DNA from: Pseudomonas bohemica
GTDB taxonomy: Bacteria; Pseudomonadota; Gammaproteobacteria; Pseudomonadales; Pseudomonadaceae
NCBI RefSeq assembly: GCF_002934685.1
Contig: NZ_NKHL01000116.1
Location: 162,936-226,935 of the forward strand
Reading direction: 5' to 3'
DNA: 64,000 nt
Under the pieces are notes generated by a model. It ran no database searches and was not told the DNA's origin. It was given only the letters and a program-made list of their open reading frames with translations. A program made the position numbers and the translations under genes. The first letter of the stretch is position 1. Each line of letters begins with the position of its first letter. Below, one piece after another: positions 50,984 through 60,420 of this stretch.

Positions 50984-52108
50984 ATGCAGTCGCTCAAGAA
51001 TGTCTACCGGCTGGGAATCAAGGAGCTGTGGAGCCTGGCCCGGGATCCGACGATGCTGGTGTTGATCATCTACACCTTTACCTTTTCGGTCTACACCGCC
51101 GCAACTGCTCAGCCGGACGTGCTGCACATGGCACCCATAGCCATCGTCGATGAAGACCAATCGCCATTATCCGGGCGCATTGCCTCGGCTTTTTTTCCAC
51201 CGCAGTTCACTACGCCGGTGATGATCTCCCTGGAGCAGGTTGATGCCGGCCTGGACGCAGGTGACTACACGTTCACGCTCACTATCCCGCCAAACTTCCA
51301 ACGCGATGTGCTGGCGAACCGGGAGACGGAAATCCAACTCAACGTGGATGCGACCCGCATGTCCCAGGCCTTCACTGGCAGCGGTTATATCCAGCAAATG
51401 ATCAATGGCGAAATCACCGAGTTCGTGCAGCGATACCGCGGGGCTCAGGCCCTGCCTGTGGAGTTGGTCACCCGCATGCGGTTCAATCCTTCTCTTGAAC
51501 ACGCCTGGTTTGGCGCGTTGATGCAGATCATCGACAACGTCACCATGTTGTCCATTGTCCTGACCGGCGCAGCGCTGATTCGTGAGCGTGAACACGGCAC
51601 CATCGAACATCTGTTGGTCATGCCGGTGACACCTCGGGAAATCATGTTGGCCAAAGTCTGGTCGATGGGCCTGGTGGTACTTACCGCCGCTGCGCTGTCG
51701 TTGATATTCATCGTGCAGGGCGTGCTGCATGTGCCGATCGAGGGCTCCATCCTATTGTTCCTGGCCGGGGCCGCGTTGCATCTGTTCGCGACTACGTCCA
51801 TGGGCATATTTCTGGCGACACTGGCGCGAAGCATGCCTCAGTTCGGCATGTTGATGATTTTGGTACTGCTGCCGCTCCAAATGCTCTCAGGCGGCAGCAC
51901 GCCACGCGAGAGCATGCCCGAACTCGTCCAGAACATCATGCTGATAGCGCCTACCACCCATTTCGTTGAGCTCAGTCAGGCGATTCTTTATCGCGGGGCA
52001 GGGCTGATGGTGGTGTGGCCAACATTCGTGACGTTACTCATCATCGGCTCGGTGTTGTTTGCGATCTCGCTTTCGCGCTTTCGCAAAACGATCAGCCAGA
52101 TGGCGTGA
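50984..52108 (+). CDS. ABC-2 type permease (YhhJ-like)
   Basis: 374 residues from ATG 50984, 1 base after the previous stop. One N-terminal membrane segment, a ~150-residue extracytoplasmic domain, then five C-terminal segments including IREREHGTIEHLLVMPVTPREIMLAK, typical of ABC-2 permeases. Forms the second half-permease of the exporter. Confidence 0.92.
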   Translation: MQSLKNVYRLGIKELWSLARDPTMLVLIIYTFTFSVYTAATAQPDVLHMAPIAIVDEDQSPLSGRIASAFFPPQFTTPVMISLEQVDAGLDAGDYTFTLTIPPNFQRDVLANRETEIQLNVDATRMSQAFTGSGYIQQMINGEITEFVQRYRGAQALPVELVTRMRFNPSLEHAWFGALMQIIDNVTMLSIVLTGAALIREREHGTIEHLLVMPVTPREIMLAKVWSMGLVVLTAAALSLIFIVQGVLHVPIEGSILLFLAGAALHLFATTSMGIFLATLARSMPQFGMLMILVLLPLQMLSGGSTPRESMPELVQNIMLIAPTTHFVELSQAILYRGAGLMVVWPTFVTLLIIGSVLFAISLSRFRKTISQMA

Positions 52109-52172
52109 TAGCTACGTTTACCCAAGCAGAGCAGACACTCGGATTGTCGTTTTCACCAGTAAGGGTTTTTTT

Positions 52173-54110
52173 GTGTCGTTGCATCATTTGAAGGGTTCGG
52201 CTCGCGTTTGGCCGGGCGCCATGTTGGTCTTATTCGTGATGGCTATGGGTGGTTGTGCCGGGGTTAAGGTCAACACCATCGATAATCGCGATTATCTCTC
52301 GCTTCGGCGTGGCGACGTGCTGACGTCAGGGCAGCTCAGCGCGGCAGCGCGCACCGCTTTGCAAGTTGCTGGTGTCGAAGAAAAACACTGCGACGAGGCC
52401 CCACAAGACTGCCGTGAACAGGTGCGTAATAACACTGGCTTGGGTGAGGAACAGCGTCTTGCCACGCTGTCTGAATTGTGGCTACAAGAGGCCCAACATG
52501 CACACAGCTCGTTAAGTGCCGAACGGCGTACCGACGCATTTCTGGAAAGCGCGCGTTATGCCTATGCCTATCTGTTCATGACCGCAAGAACACCTAGTCA
52601 GAGAGCATTGGAGGATCGTCAGTCTCAGGTCCGCGATTACTACAACTTCTCCGTTCAGCAAGCGCTCAGCGAGTTGTTCGAACGGTATCGGGGGCATCCG
52701 CCGAAGGCCGAAGACGACCAGGGGAATTTCCGACTGCGCGCAGGTCGCTGGACGGTGTTCGGGCGAATGGAAAATGTACGTCTGGCTAACGAGCGTTCCT
52801 TGCCTCAGGGACTTATTCCGGCCTCATCGCTGTCATTTGCCGGGCTGCGCAATCAGTATCGCCGTGACGGGGTCGGCGCCGAACTGGTGGCGGTCACGGC
52901 GAAAAAGGTGGTGAACAGCGACAGTGACGAACAGCCCTGGAGCGAGACGCCTTTTCCGGCCCTGACCGCCGTCGCGCGCTTTCCCGGTCAAACCCTTGAG
53001 CAAGTGTTGACCACCGATGAGGTCGAACTGCTGGCCTATGACCCGTACCGGCAGGACGCTGTGAAGCTTGCCGGCAACGAAACGCCGTTGGCGGCTAATT
53101 TCACCTCGGGCTATGGTTTGTGGCTTGCGCGCTCCGGGTTTGCCCGCCAGTCATTGCTCACGCTGGTGGGCAAGGGGGAGGTCCTGAAAAAGCCTCATCT
53201 ATACCTGTTGCAGCCCTACGACCCCGACCGCCATGTCGTGATCATGTTGCACGGCCTGGCAAGCAGTCCCGAGGCGTGGATCAACGTTGCCAATGAAGTG
53301 CTCGGTGATGAAAACCTGCGGCGCAATTATCAGGTCTGGCAGTTGTATTATCCGACCAACCTGCCTTTGGCGCTGAACAACGCCACGATCCGTAATGTCA
53401 TTGAGCAGACGCTGCAGCATTTCGATCCCGATCAAACCGCACGGGCCAGTCACGATGTGGTCCTGGTAGGCCATAGCATGGGCGGTGTTCTGTCCCGTCT
53501 TATGGTGTCGACGTCAGGCACGGGGGTAGGGGATGCCTTGCTCTCCAAGTACAAAATGAATGACCAACAATTAGCGGCCGCGCACAGCAACCTCGACCCG
53601 TTTTTGCAATTCACCCCTTTGCCGCAGGTCAGCCGCGCGATTTTCGTCGCCGCACCGCACCGAGGGACGCCATTTGCCGAGAACCGCATTTCGCGATGGG
53701 CTGCCGGGCTTGTGCAGTTACCGGTGTCGGTGCTTGACCGGTTCAAGCAGCTCGCGCAATTGCTGGTGGTGCCCGGTAGCGCATCGTCTGCGGCCATGGC
53801 CCGGCCGCTGAACAGCATCGATAACTTGAGTGACCGCGATCCATTCGTAATGGCGGTTGCAGACCTGCCCATCTCACCAGGAGTGCAATATCACAGCATC
53901 ATCGGTAACCACACGCCCTCTCTGGCACTGACCCTGTCCGATGACGGTGTGGTGCCCTACAGCAGCAGCCATCTGGCGGGCGCCCAATCGGAAAAGATAG
54001 TGCCCTCGGGGCATAGCGTTCAGGATACCCCCGAGGCAATTATCGAGATCCGGCGAATTCTTCAGCAGCATCTTCAAAGCCTGCAAGAGCCGGTGGGGGT
54101 TCGAAAATGA
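52173..54110 (+). CDS. Alpha/beta hydrolase lipoprotein (triacylglycerol lipase-like)
   Basis: 645 residues from GTG 52173 (TAAGGG upstream). Hydrophobic signal ending in MAMGGCAG, a likely lipoprotein site. The hydrolase core is in the C-terminal half: oxyanion loop LHGLASSPEAW, nucleophile VGHSMGG, acid in LSDDGVVPY and His in PSGHSVQDTP. The N-terminal ~330 residues are of unknown fold. The last 4 bases overlap the DUF4105 gene. Might process lipids or secreted products of the exporter upstream. Confidence 0.85.
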   Translation: MSLHHLKGSARVWPGAMLVLFVMAMGGCAGVKVNTIDNRDYLSLRRGDVLTSGQLSAAARTALQVAGVEEKHCDEAPQDCREQVRNNTGLGEEQRLATLSELWLQEAQHAHSSLSAERRTDAFLESARYAYAYLFMTARTPSQRALEDRQSQVRDYYNFSVQQALSELFERYRGHPPKAEDDQGNFRLRAGRWTVFGRMENVRLANERSLPQGLIPASSLSFAGLRNQYRRDGVGAELVAVTAKKVVNSDSDEQPWSETPFPALTAVARFPGQTLEQVLTTDEVELLAYDPYRQDAVKLAGNETPLAANFTSGYGLWLARSGFARQSLLTLVGKGEVLKKPHLYLLQPYDPDRHVVIMLHGLASSPEAWINVANEVLGDENLRRNYQVWQLYYPTNLPLALNNATIRNVIEQTLQHFDPDQTARASHDVVLVGHSMGGVLSRLMVSTSGTGVGDALLSKYKMNDQQLAAAHSNLDPFLQFTPLPQVSRAIFVAAPHRGTPFAENRISRWAAGLVQLPVSVLDRFKQLAQLLVVPGSASSAAMARPLNSIDNLSDRDPFVMAVADLPISPGVQYHSIIGNHTPSLALTLSDDGVVPYSSSHLAGAQSEKIVPSGHSVQDTPEAIIEIRRILQQHLQSLQEPVGVRK

Positions 54111-55177
54111 GCGTTGCACGCAAGCTTATCGGCATACTGCTGCGCAGCCTGGCGACCGTGGCAGGCGGGGGCTTTCTCGCCTGGGGTACATTAGCGCTGA
54201 GTTATCGACTTGCACTGCCGTCGTGGGCCTGTAACGCCTTGATCTTCGTCTGGTGTCTATGCGGCGTCGGTTTGATCGTACTGACGTGGAGCGCACGGCC
54301 ATTGCGCGCCGTTCTCGGTTACGTCGTACTGCTGGCCAGTATTGGCGTTTGGTGGAGCACGTTCATACCGTCGAACGAGCGCATCTGGGCAGATGACGTT
54401 GCGCGAATGACCTCCGGCAAACTCAATGGCAACACGCTCACCATGAGCAATGTGCGCAACTTCGAGTGGCAAACGGATGACAATTACCAGATCCGTTGGG
54501 AGGCACGTGAGTACGACCTGGATCACCTGGCTTCGGTGGACCTGATCACTTCGTACTGGGGAATGCCCGCTATCGCTCACATCATGGTGTCGTTCGGTTT
54601 CGATGACGGTCGATTTTTGTTATTCAGCGTCGAAACCCGAAAAGAGAAGGGCGAGAGTTATTCTGCGATCGCCGGTTTTTTCAAACAGTATGAAGTCAGC
54701 ATTCTAGCGACTGACGAACGTGACGCGCTGCGGGTCAGGACCAATGTGCGCGGGGAGGACGATTATCTCTATCGCGTTGCGTTGTCAGCCCCTCAGCGCA
54801 AGGCCTTGTTGTTGTCGTACGTTGAACAAACCAATGATTTGCTGAATCACCCGCGCTTCTACAATACCGTGACTGCCAATTGCACCAGCATTGTCTTCGA
54901 CATGATGAACACCATCGTCGCAGGCTTGCCGATGGACTACCGTTTGCTTCTGACCGGTTACCTGCCGGGCTACGTTTACGATGTTGGAGGCTTGCAGCCA
55001 GGTTATTCGCTTCAGGCGTTGCGTGATGCCGGTCGCATCACCGAGCGGGCGAAGTCCGAATCGGACACGGCTTTTCCCTGCGGATCCGAGAGGGCGTGCC
55101 GGGTTGGTAACCCTTTGATTTATTCAACGGTCGATGATTTAATCGGTCCGGCCTTTACTTTGCGGGGCAGGGAATAA
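54107..55177 (+). CDS. DUF4105 (Lnb-like periplasmic domain) membrane protein
   Basis: 356 residues. Three to four hydrophobic segments in the first ~90 residues, then a periplasmic domain with HIMVSFGFDDGRFLLFSVETRKEKGESYS and the Cys/His motif YNTVTANCTSIVFDMMN that mark DUF4105. Enzymatic activity of these proteins is unproved; thiol amidohydrolase/transferase activity has been proposed. Overlaps the lipoprotein gene upstream. Confidence 0.85.
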   Translation: MSVARKLIGILLRSLATVAGGGFLAWGTLALSYRLALPSWACNALIFVWCLCGVGLIVLTWSARPLRAVLGYVVLLASIGVWWSTFIPSNERIWADDVARMTSGKLNGNTLTMSNVRNFEWQTDDNYQIRWEAREYDLDHLASVDLITSYWGMPAIAHIMVSFGFDDGRFLLFSVETRKEKGESYSAIAGFFKQYEVSILATDERDALRVRTNVRGEDDYLYRVALSAPQRKALLLSYVEQTNDLLNHPRFYNTVTANCTSIVFDMMNTIVAGLPMDYRLLLTGYLPGYVYDVGGLQPGYSLQALRDAGRITERAKSESDTAFPCGSERACRVGNPLIYSTVDDLIGPAFTLRGRE

Positions 55178-55252
55178 TCAGCGCCTCGAAGAAGGCCACC
55201 GGTCCAGCACGTGCGTCCCATACTGATGTCCCATCGGATAAAGGAAGACATT

Positions 55253-56290
55253 GTGAAAGCCCTCGTCTATCAAGGCCCTGGCGTTAAAGTCTGGACTGAC
55301 AAACCTACCCCGCTCATCGATAAACCTACTGACGCCATTATTCGCCTGCTGCACACGACGATATGTGGCACTGACTTGCACATTCTCAAGGGCGATGTCC
55401 CTGCGGTAACGCCGGGCCGAACGCTTGGCCATGAAGGGGTGGGCATTGTCGAGACGGTAGGTTCGGCCGTACGTAATTTCAAGCCCGGCGACCATGTGCT
55501 GATTTCCTGCGTCACCTCTTGTGGCAGTTGTGCCAATTGCCGCCGCCAGATGTATTCCCACTGCGCGGACGGTGGTTGGATTCTTGGCCATATGATCGAT
55601 GGAACTCAGGCTGAATACGTTCGCATTCCACACGCCGACAACAGTCTTTATCCGATTCCCGCCGGTGCCGATGAGGAAGCCCTGGTGATGCTCAGCGATA
55701 TCTTGCCGACCGGGTTTGAAATCGGCGTGCTTGCCGGCAAGGTCAAGCCTGGCGACAGCGTGGTGATTGTCGGGGCAGGCCCAGTGGGCATGGCTGCATT
55801 GTTGACGGCTCAATTTTATTCACCGGCTACGCTGATCATGGTCGACGGTGATAGCAATCGCCTTGAGGTGGCACAGCGTTTTGGTGCCACCCACGTGATC
55901 GACATCAAGACCGACAACGCCATCGAGCGTATCTTTGAATTGACCGATGGCGTCGGTGTGGACGTCGCGATTGAGGCGGTGGGTATTCCGGCTTCGTTCG
56001 ATACCTGTCAGTCGGTGATCGCGCCCGGCGGCAATATTGCTAATGTTGGGGTACACGGCAAGAGCGTGGAGTTGCACCTGGAGAAGCTATGGATTCAGAA
56101 CATCAACATCTCCACGGGGCTCGTTAACACCAACACCACGCCGATGCTGATCAAGACCGTGCAAGCCGGCAAGATCGACGCCAGCCAGTTGATCACTCAT
56201 CGCTTTGCCTTGAATGACATCCTTCAGGCATATGAAATCTTCGGCAATGCCGCCCAGGAGAAAGCGATGAAGGTCATCCTCAGCCAGTAA
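55253..56290 (+). CDS. Zinc-dependent alcohol dehydrogenase
   Basis: 345 residues from GTG 55253, with AAGGAAG 6 bases upstream and the usual family opening VKALVYQGPG. Catalytic zinc ligands in TTICGTDLH and LGHEGVG, structural zinc C-x2-C-x2-C-x7-C in SCGSCANCRRQMYSHC, NAD-binding VIVGAGPVGMAA. Stands directly before acetate kinase and phosphoketolase genes, likely disposing of reducing equivalents or acetaldehyde/ethanol in that module. Confidence 0.93.
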   Translation: MKALVYQGPGVKVWTDKPTPLIDKPTDAIIRLLHTTICGTDLHILKGDVPAVTPGRTLGHEGVGIVETVGSAVRNFKPGDHVLISCVTSCGSCANCRRQMYSHCADGGWILGHMIDGTQAEYVRIPHADNSLYPIPAGADEEALVMLSDILPTGFEIGVLAGKVKPGDSVVIVGAGPVGMAALLTAQFYSPATLIMVDGDSNRLEVAQRFGATHVIDIKTDNAIERIFELTDGVGVDVAIEAVGIPASFDTCQSVIAPGGNIANVGVHGKSVELHLEKLWIQNINISTGLVNTNTTPMLIKTVQAGKIDASQLITHRFALNDILQAYEIFGNAAQEKAMKVILSQ

Positions 56291-56322
56291 GACACGCCCA
56301 CCCAGGATTTCAGGAGCTGCGA

Positions 56323-57555
56323 ATGGCAACCCAGACTTTCCCCGCTGCGATGGGCGGTTCCTTATTGGTGCTCAATGCCGGCTCCTCGAGCTTGAAGTTC
56401 TCTCTCTATCACGGTAACCCCGATGAGCAGGGCGAACCACTGGCTCAGGGGCAGGGCAGCCTGGAACGGCGGGAAGAGCAGTGGGTGCTGTCGTTTACCG
56501 ACAGGTCGGGCAAAGCCGCTGAGGAACGCTGGCCGTTGCCTGCGAAAGATGGCGACGCCCTGGAGCGTTTACTGCCGTGGATCGAAGCTCGCACCGGCGC
56601 GCCGTTGGTTGCCGCCGGACATCGCGTGGTGCATGGCGGCCTCCGTCAGGAAGTCGCCGCACTGGTCGATGAGACTTTGCTGATCGAGCTACAGGCGCTC
56701 ACCCCCATCGCACCGCAGCACCAGCCGCTGTGCCTGGCGCCGATTCGCTTTCTCGCGTCCAAGTACCCTGGATTACCTCAGGTGGCCTGCTTCGACACGG
56801 CTTTCCATCACACCCTTGACCCGCTTGAAACTCTTTATGGCTTGCCTCGACGAATGACTGAGGAAGGCGTGCGCCGTTACGGCTTTCATGGGCTTTCCTA
56901 TGAGTACATCGCTGAAGTGCTCGGCGACTATGACAGTGCTGCTGCTGCGGGACGAACCATTGTCGCGCACCTGGGCAACGGCGCCAGTCTGTGTGCACTG
57001 CATAATGGGCGCAGTCGTGCCACCAGCATGGGGTTCACGACGCTGGACGGACTGCTGATGGGCAGCCGACCGGGCCACCTCGACCCTGGCATCTTGTTGT
57101 ACCTGATGCGCGAGCGCGCAATGTCCGCGCAAGCGCTTGAACACTTGCTGTATCACGAGTGTGGTTTGCTGGGCGTATCAGGCGGCATTGCCAGCGACAT
57201 GCGGACCCTGTTGGCCAGTGATCAGGTGGCCGCTCGTGAGGCAGTGTCGCTGTACATTCACAACGTGGTCCGGGAAATAGGCAGCTTTGCCGCCGTGCTG
57301 GGCGGGCTGGACGCATTGGTCTTCACCGGCGGCATCGGTGAACACGCAGCACCGGTGCGCGCCGCTATCCTGCGCGGGTGTGCCTGGCTGGGGCTCGAAC
57401 TCGACGAAGAGGCCAATCAAGCATCCGCTTCGCGTCTTTCGCGACCCCACAGCCGGGTCAGGGCCTGGATGATCCCTACCGATGAAGACCGGCTAATCGC
57501 CCGGTACACCCTGAAGCTTTTACCGACACCGTTGCTCGACAGCAACCCGGATTGA
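56323..57555 (+). CDS. ackA: Acetate kinase
   Basis: 410 residues. Motifs VLNAGSSSLKFSLY, GHRVVHGG, CFDTAFHHTL, YGFHGLSYEYI, HLGNGASLCA and FTGGIGEHA are all present. RBS AGGAG before the ATG. Makes ATP from acetyl phosphate produced by the downstream phosphoketolase; both genes overlap or nearly touch, forming a substrate-level phosphorylation module. Confidence 0.96.
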   Translation: MATQTFPAAMGGSLLVLNAGSSSLKFSLYHGNPDEQGEPLAQGQGSLERREEQWVLSFTDRSGKAAEERWPLPAKDGDALERLLPWIEARTGAPLVAAGHRVVHGGLRQEVAALVDETLLIELQALTPIAPQHQPLCLAPIRFLASKYPGLPQVACFDTAFHHTLDPLETLYGLPRRMTEEGVRRYGFHGLSYEYIAEVLGDYDSAAAAGRTIVAHLGNGASLCALHNGRSRATSMGFTTLDGLLMGSRPGHLDPGILLYLMRERAMSAQALEHLLYHECGLLGVSGGIASDMRTLLASDQVAAREAVSLYIHNVVREIGSFAAVLGGLDALVFTGGIGEHAAPVRAAILRGCAWLGLELDEEANQASASRLSRPHSRVRAWMIPTDEDRLIARYTLKLLPTPLLDSNPD

Positions 57556-57614
57556 CCGCGAGCCTCTGGCGTTTTGCCGGACGCTTTCCATCGTCATATT
57601 TTCGTGGAGTCGCT

Positions 57615-60110
57615 ATGTATACCTTCAATCCAGCGTTTTCCAGCGCCGATGATTCAAACCACGTCAGCCCGATAACGCCCGAGGCGGGCGGTCCACTGGC
57701 GCCAGAGTTGCTCGACCGGATGCATCGGTATTGGCAAGCCGCCAATTACTTGTGTGTCGGGCAGATCTACCTCAAGGCCAACCCGTTGTTGCGCGAACCC
57801 TTGCAGGCCGAGCACATCAAGCCACGGCTGCTGGGGCACTGGGGAACGTCAGCAGGGCAAAACTTTATCTATGTTCACCTGAACCGGCTGATCAGCGAAC
57901 AGCGAGTGTCCATGGTGTACATATCGGGGCCGGGCCACGGCGGGCCGACACTCAACGCCTGTGCATGGCTGGAGGGGACTTACAGCGACGTTCATCCGGA
58001 CATCACCCCGGACGAGCCGGGTATGTTGCGCTTTTTCCGCAGTTTTTCCACGCCCGGCGGGGTCCCCAGTCATTGTGGCCCGCATACGCCCAACTCGTTG
58101 CATGAGGGCGGCGAACTCGGCTACTCACTGGTGCATGCATTCGGTGCCGTATTCGATAATCCGGATTTGTGGGTGGCTTGCGTTATTGGCGATGGCGAAG
58201 CCGAAACCTGCCCTTTGGAGGGCAGTTGGAAGAGCGTGCGCTTCCTCGACGCTCGCCGCGACGGGGCGGTATTACCCATCCTGCACCTCAATGGCTACAA
58301 GATATCCGGGCCTACGGTGGAGGCGCGTACCACCGATGCGGACCTCATCGAGCTGTACCGTGGGCGTGGCTACGAACCCCTGATCGTCGCCGGGGAAGAC
58401 GTGCCTGGCATGCACCAGCGTTTTGCGGCAGCGCTTGACGCGGCCTATGCAAAGGGCCGGCATATTCAACAGCAGGCCAGAGAGCAGGGCGACACTTCGC
58501 CGCAGCGCTGGCCGATGATTATCCTGCGCAGCCCCAAAGGCTGGACGGGCCCGAAAGTCGTTGATGGCCTGCCGGTGGAAGGCACGTTCCGCGCGCATCA
58601 GGTGCCTCTGGCCAATGTCGTGCAGAATCCTGACCATCTGGCGCAGTTGGAGGCGTGGATGCGCAGCTACCAGCCGCACACACTGTTTGATGATAAGGGC
58701 TGCCTGGTCGCTGATCTGCAGGCGCTGACGCCACCCGCGCCGTTGCGCCTCGGCGCGGTGCCATACGTCAATGGCGGTCGACTGCTCACGGCGCTGGATT
58801 TACCTAATTTCGCCGACTACGGCCTACACGTCCCGGGGCCAGGCCAGGTGATCGCCGAGGCGCCTCGCAAGCTGGGCGAGTATTTGCGCGATGTCATTCG
58901 TACCAACCCGCATAATTTCCGGATCTTCGGCCCGGACGAGACCAACTCGAACCGCTTGAACGCGGTCTTCGAGGCCACCGATCGAACCGCCGCGGGTCCG
59001 TTGCTGGGCATCGACGACCACTTGGCGCGCGACGGCCGAGTCATGGAGGTACTCAGCGAGCATCTGTGCGAAGGTTGGTTGGAAGGCTATTTGCTGACCG
59101 GCCGCCACGGCATGTGGTCGACCTACGAAGCCTTTGCGCAAGTGGTCGATTCCATGGTGACGCAACACGCCAAATGGTTGCAGCAGTGCCGCGATTTCGC
59201 CTGGCGGCGGCCACTGGCCTCGCTCAACATCCTGCTGACCAGCCATGCGTGGCGCAACGATCACAACGGCTTCAGCCATCAATCGACCGGTTTCGTCGAC
59301 AACGTCCTGCAACGCCGCTCCGACGTCGTGCGGGTCTATTACCCGCCTGATTCCAACTGTCTGGTCAACGTTTTCGACCATTGTTTGCGCAGTCGCAATT
59401 ACGTGAACGTCGTCACCTGCGGCAAGCAGCCGGATTTCCAGTGGCTGAATTTCGATCAGGCTCTCAAGCACTGCTCGCAGGGCGCATCGATTTGGGATTT
59501 CGCCACCAATGACGGCGCGGCGGAGCCGGATATCGTGCTGGCCTGCGCCGGAGATGTGCCAACGACAGAAGCGGTAGCGGCCTCGTGGCTATTGCAGAAG
59601 CACGTACCCGGTATTCGCGTTCGTTTAGTCAACGTGGTCGATTTGAGCATTCTGGCCAGTCCCGACGATCGCCCGCACGGCATGGACCATGTTTCATTCG
59701 AAGCGCTGTTCACCCGCGAAGTGCCGGTGATGTTTGCCTTCCACGGTTCAACCTGGGTGATTCATTCCATGGTGCACGGGCGGACGAATGAAGCGCGCTT
59801 TCACGTGCGGGGTTTCTCTGATCGCGGGACCACTACAACGCCGTTCGATATGGTCGTGCTGAACAATATGAGTCGTTATCAGCTTGCAATCGATGCGTTG
59901 TCACACGTCCCCCGGCTGCGGTCCAGCAGCCTGGATGCGATGAGTTATTTTGAAGACCAGTTGCGCCGCCACCACACTTATATCCGCGAGCATTTCGAAG
60001 ACATGCCCGAGATCCGCAACTGGCATTGGACCGACGACCTCACGCAACCGCAATCTCCACCGCCGTTAGCCAGAGGTCAGGCCCGTGGGCAGACTTTCAC
60101 TGATGCGTAG
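57615..60110 (+). CDS. xfp: Xylulose-5-phosphate/fructose-6-phosphate phosphoketolase
   Basis: 831 residues from ATG 57615 (GTGGAG upstream). TPP enzyme: YISGPGHGGPTLNACAWLEG, EGGELGYSLVHAFGA, and GDGEAETCPLEGSW where most family members have GDGEAETGPL. C-terminal domain with SHQSTGFVDNVL, VLACAGDVPTTEAVAAS. Splits xylulose-5-P or fructose-6-P into acetyl phosphate and a triose/tetrose phosphate. Coupled to acetate kinase. Confidence 0.95.
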   Translation: MYTFNPAFSSADDSNHVSPITPEAGGPLAPELLDRMHRYWQAANYLCVGQIYLKANPLLREPLQAEHIKPRLLGHWGTSAGQNFIYVHLNRLISEQRVSMVYISGPGHGGPTLNACAWLEGTYSDVHPDITPDEPGMLRFFRSFSTPGGVPSHCGPHTPNSLHEGGELGYSLVHAFGAVFDNPDLWVACVIGDGEAETCPLEGSWKSVRFLDARRDGAVLPILHLNGYKISGPTVEARTTDADLIELYRGRGYEPLIVAGEDVPGMHQRFAAALDAAYAKGRHIQQQAREQGDTSPQRWPMIILRSPKGWTGPKVVDGLPVEGTFRAHQVPLANVVQNPDHLAQLEAWMRSYQPHTLFDDKGCLVADLQALTPPAPLRLGAVPYVNGGRLLTALDLPNFADYGLHVPGPGQVIAEAPRKLGEYLRDVIRTNPHNFRIFGPDETNSNRLNAVFEATDRTAAGPLLGIDDHLARDGRVMEVLSEHLCEGWLEGYLLTGRHGMWSTYEAFAQVVDSMVTQHAKWLQQCRDFAWRRPLASLNILLTSHAWRNDHNGFSHQSTGFVDNVLQRRSDVVRVYYPPDSNCLVNVFDHCLRSRNYVNVVTCGKQPDFQWLNFDQALKHCSQGASIWDFATNDGAAEPDIVLACAGDVPTTEAVAASWLLQKHVPGIRVRLVNVVDLSILASPDDRPHGMDHVSFEALFTREVPVMFAFHGSTWVIHSMVHGRTNEARFHVRGFSDRGTTTTPFDMVVLNNMSRYQLAIDALSHVPRLRSSSLDAMSYFEDQLRRHHTYIREHFEDMPEIRNWHWTDDLTQPQSPPPLARGQARGQTFTDA

Positions 60111-60420
60111 ACCCCAAATGCTGCGCCGGGCCTCGACCAGGTACACCCGTCCCGCACGAGCCTCACCGTCTTGCCCCCTATCCAACGGGCAAGACAGAAT
60201 ATCCATCAAGGATTGAGGCGAGGCATCGCTTCAGTGCTTGCTACCGCGCAACATCCGGATCTTGCTGGGTTCCCGGTGCCGCCAATAGCGGTGCTTGATG
60301 ACTGGTAAAGACCGCTCAGAAACAAGAGGTGCACAGGCGGCTCCGGCTAGCCGTTAGCGCGTATGTCGATTGTCGATGGGGGGCTCAAGCCCCCATCTGG
60401 GTCGCGCCAGCGACTGTCTC
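60111..60420. other. Intergenic region with two hairpins
   Basis: 310 bases between convergent genes. A 9-bp stem GTCTTGCCC/GGGCAAGAC at 60168-60195 and a G/C-run hairpin (ATGGGGGGCT/AGCCCCCAT) at 60376-60396 are possible terminators for the phosphoketolase and DUF3618 genes. No gene is seen. Confidence 0.55.
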
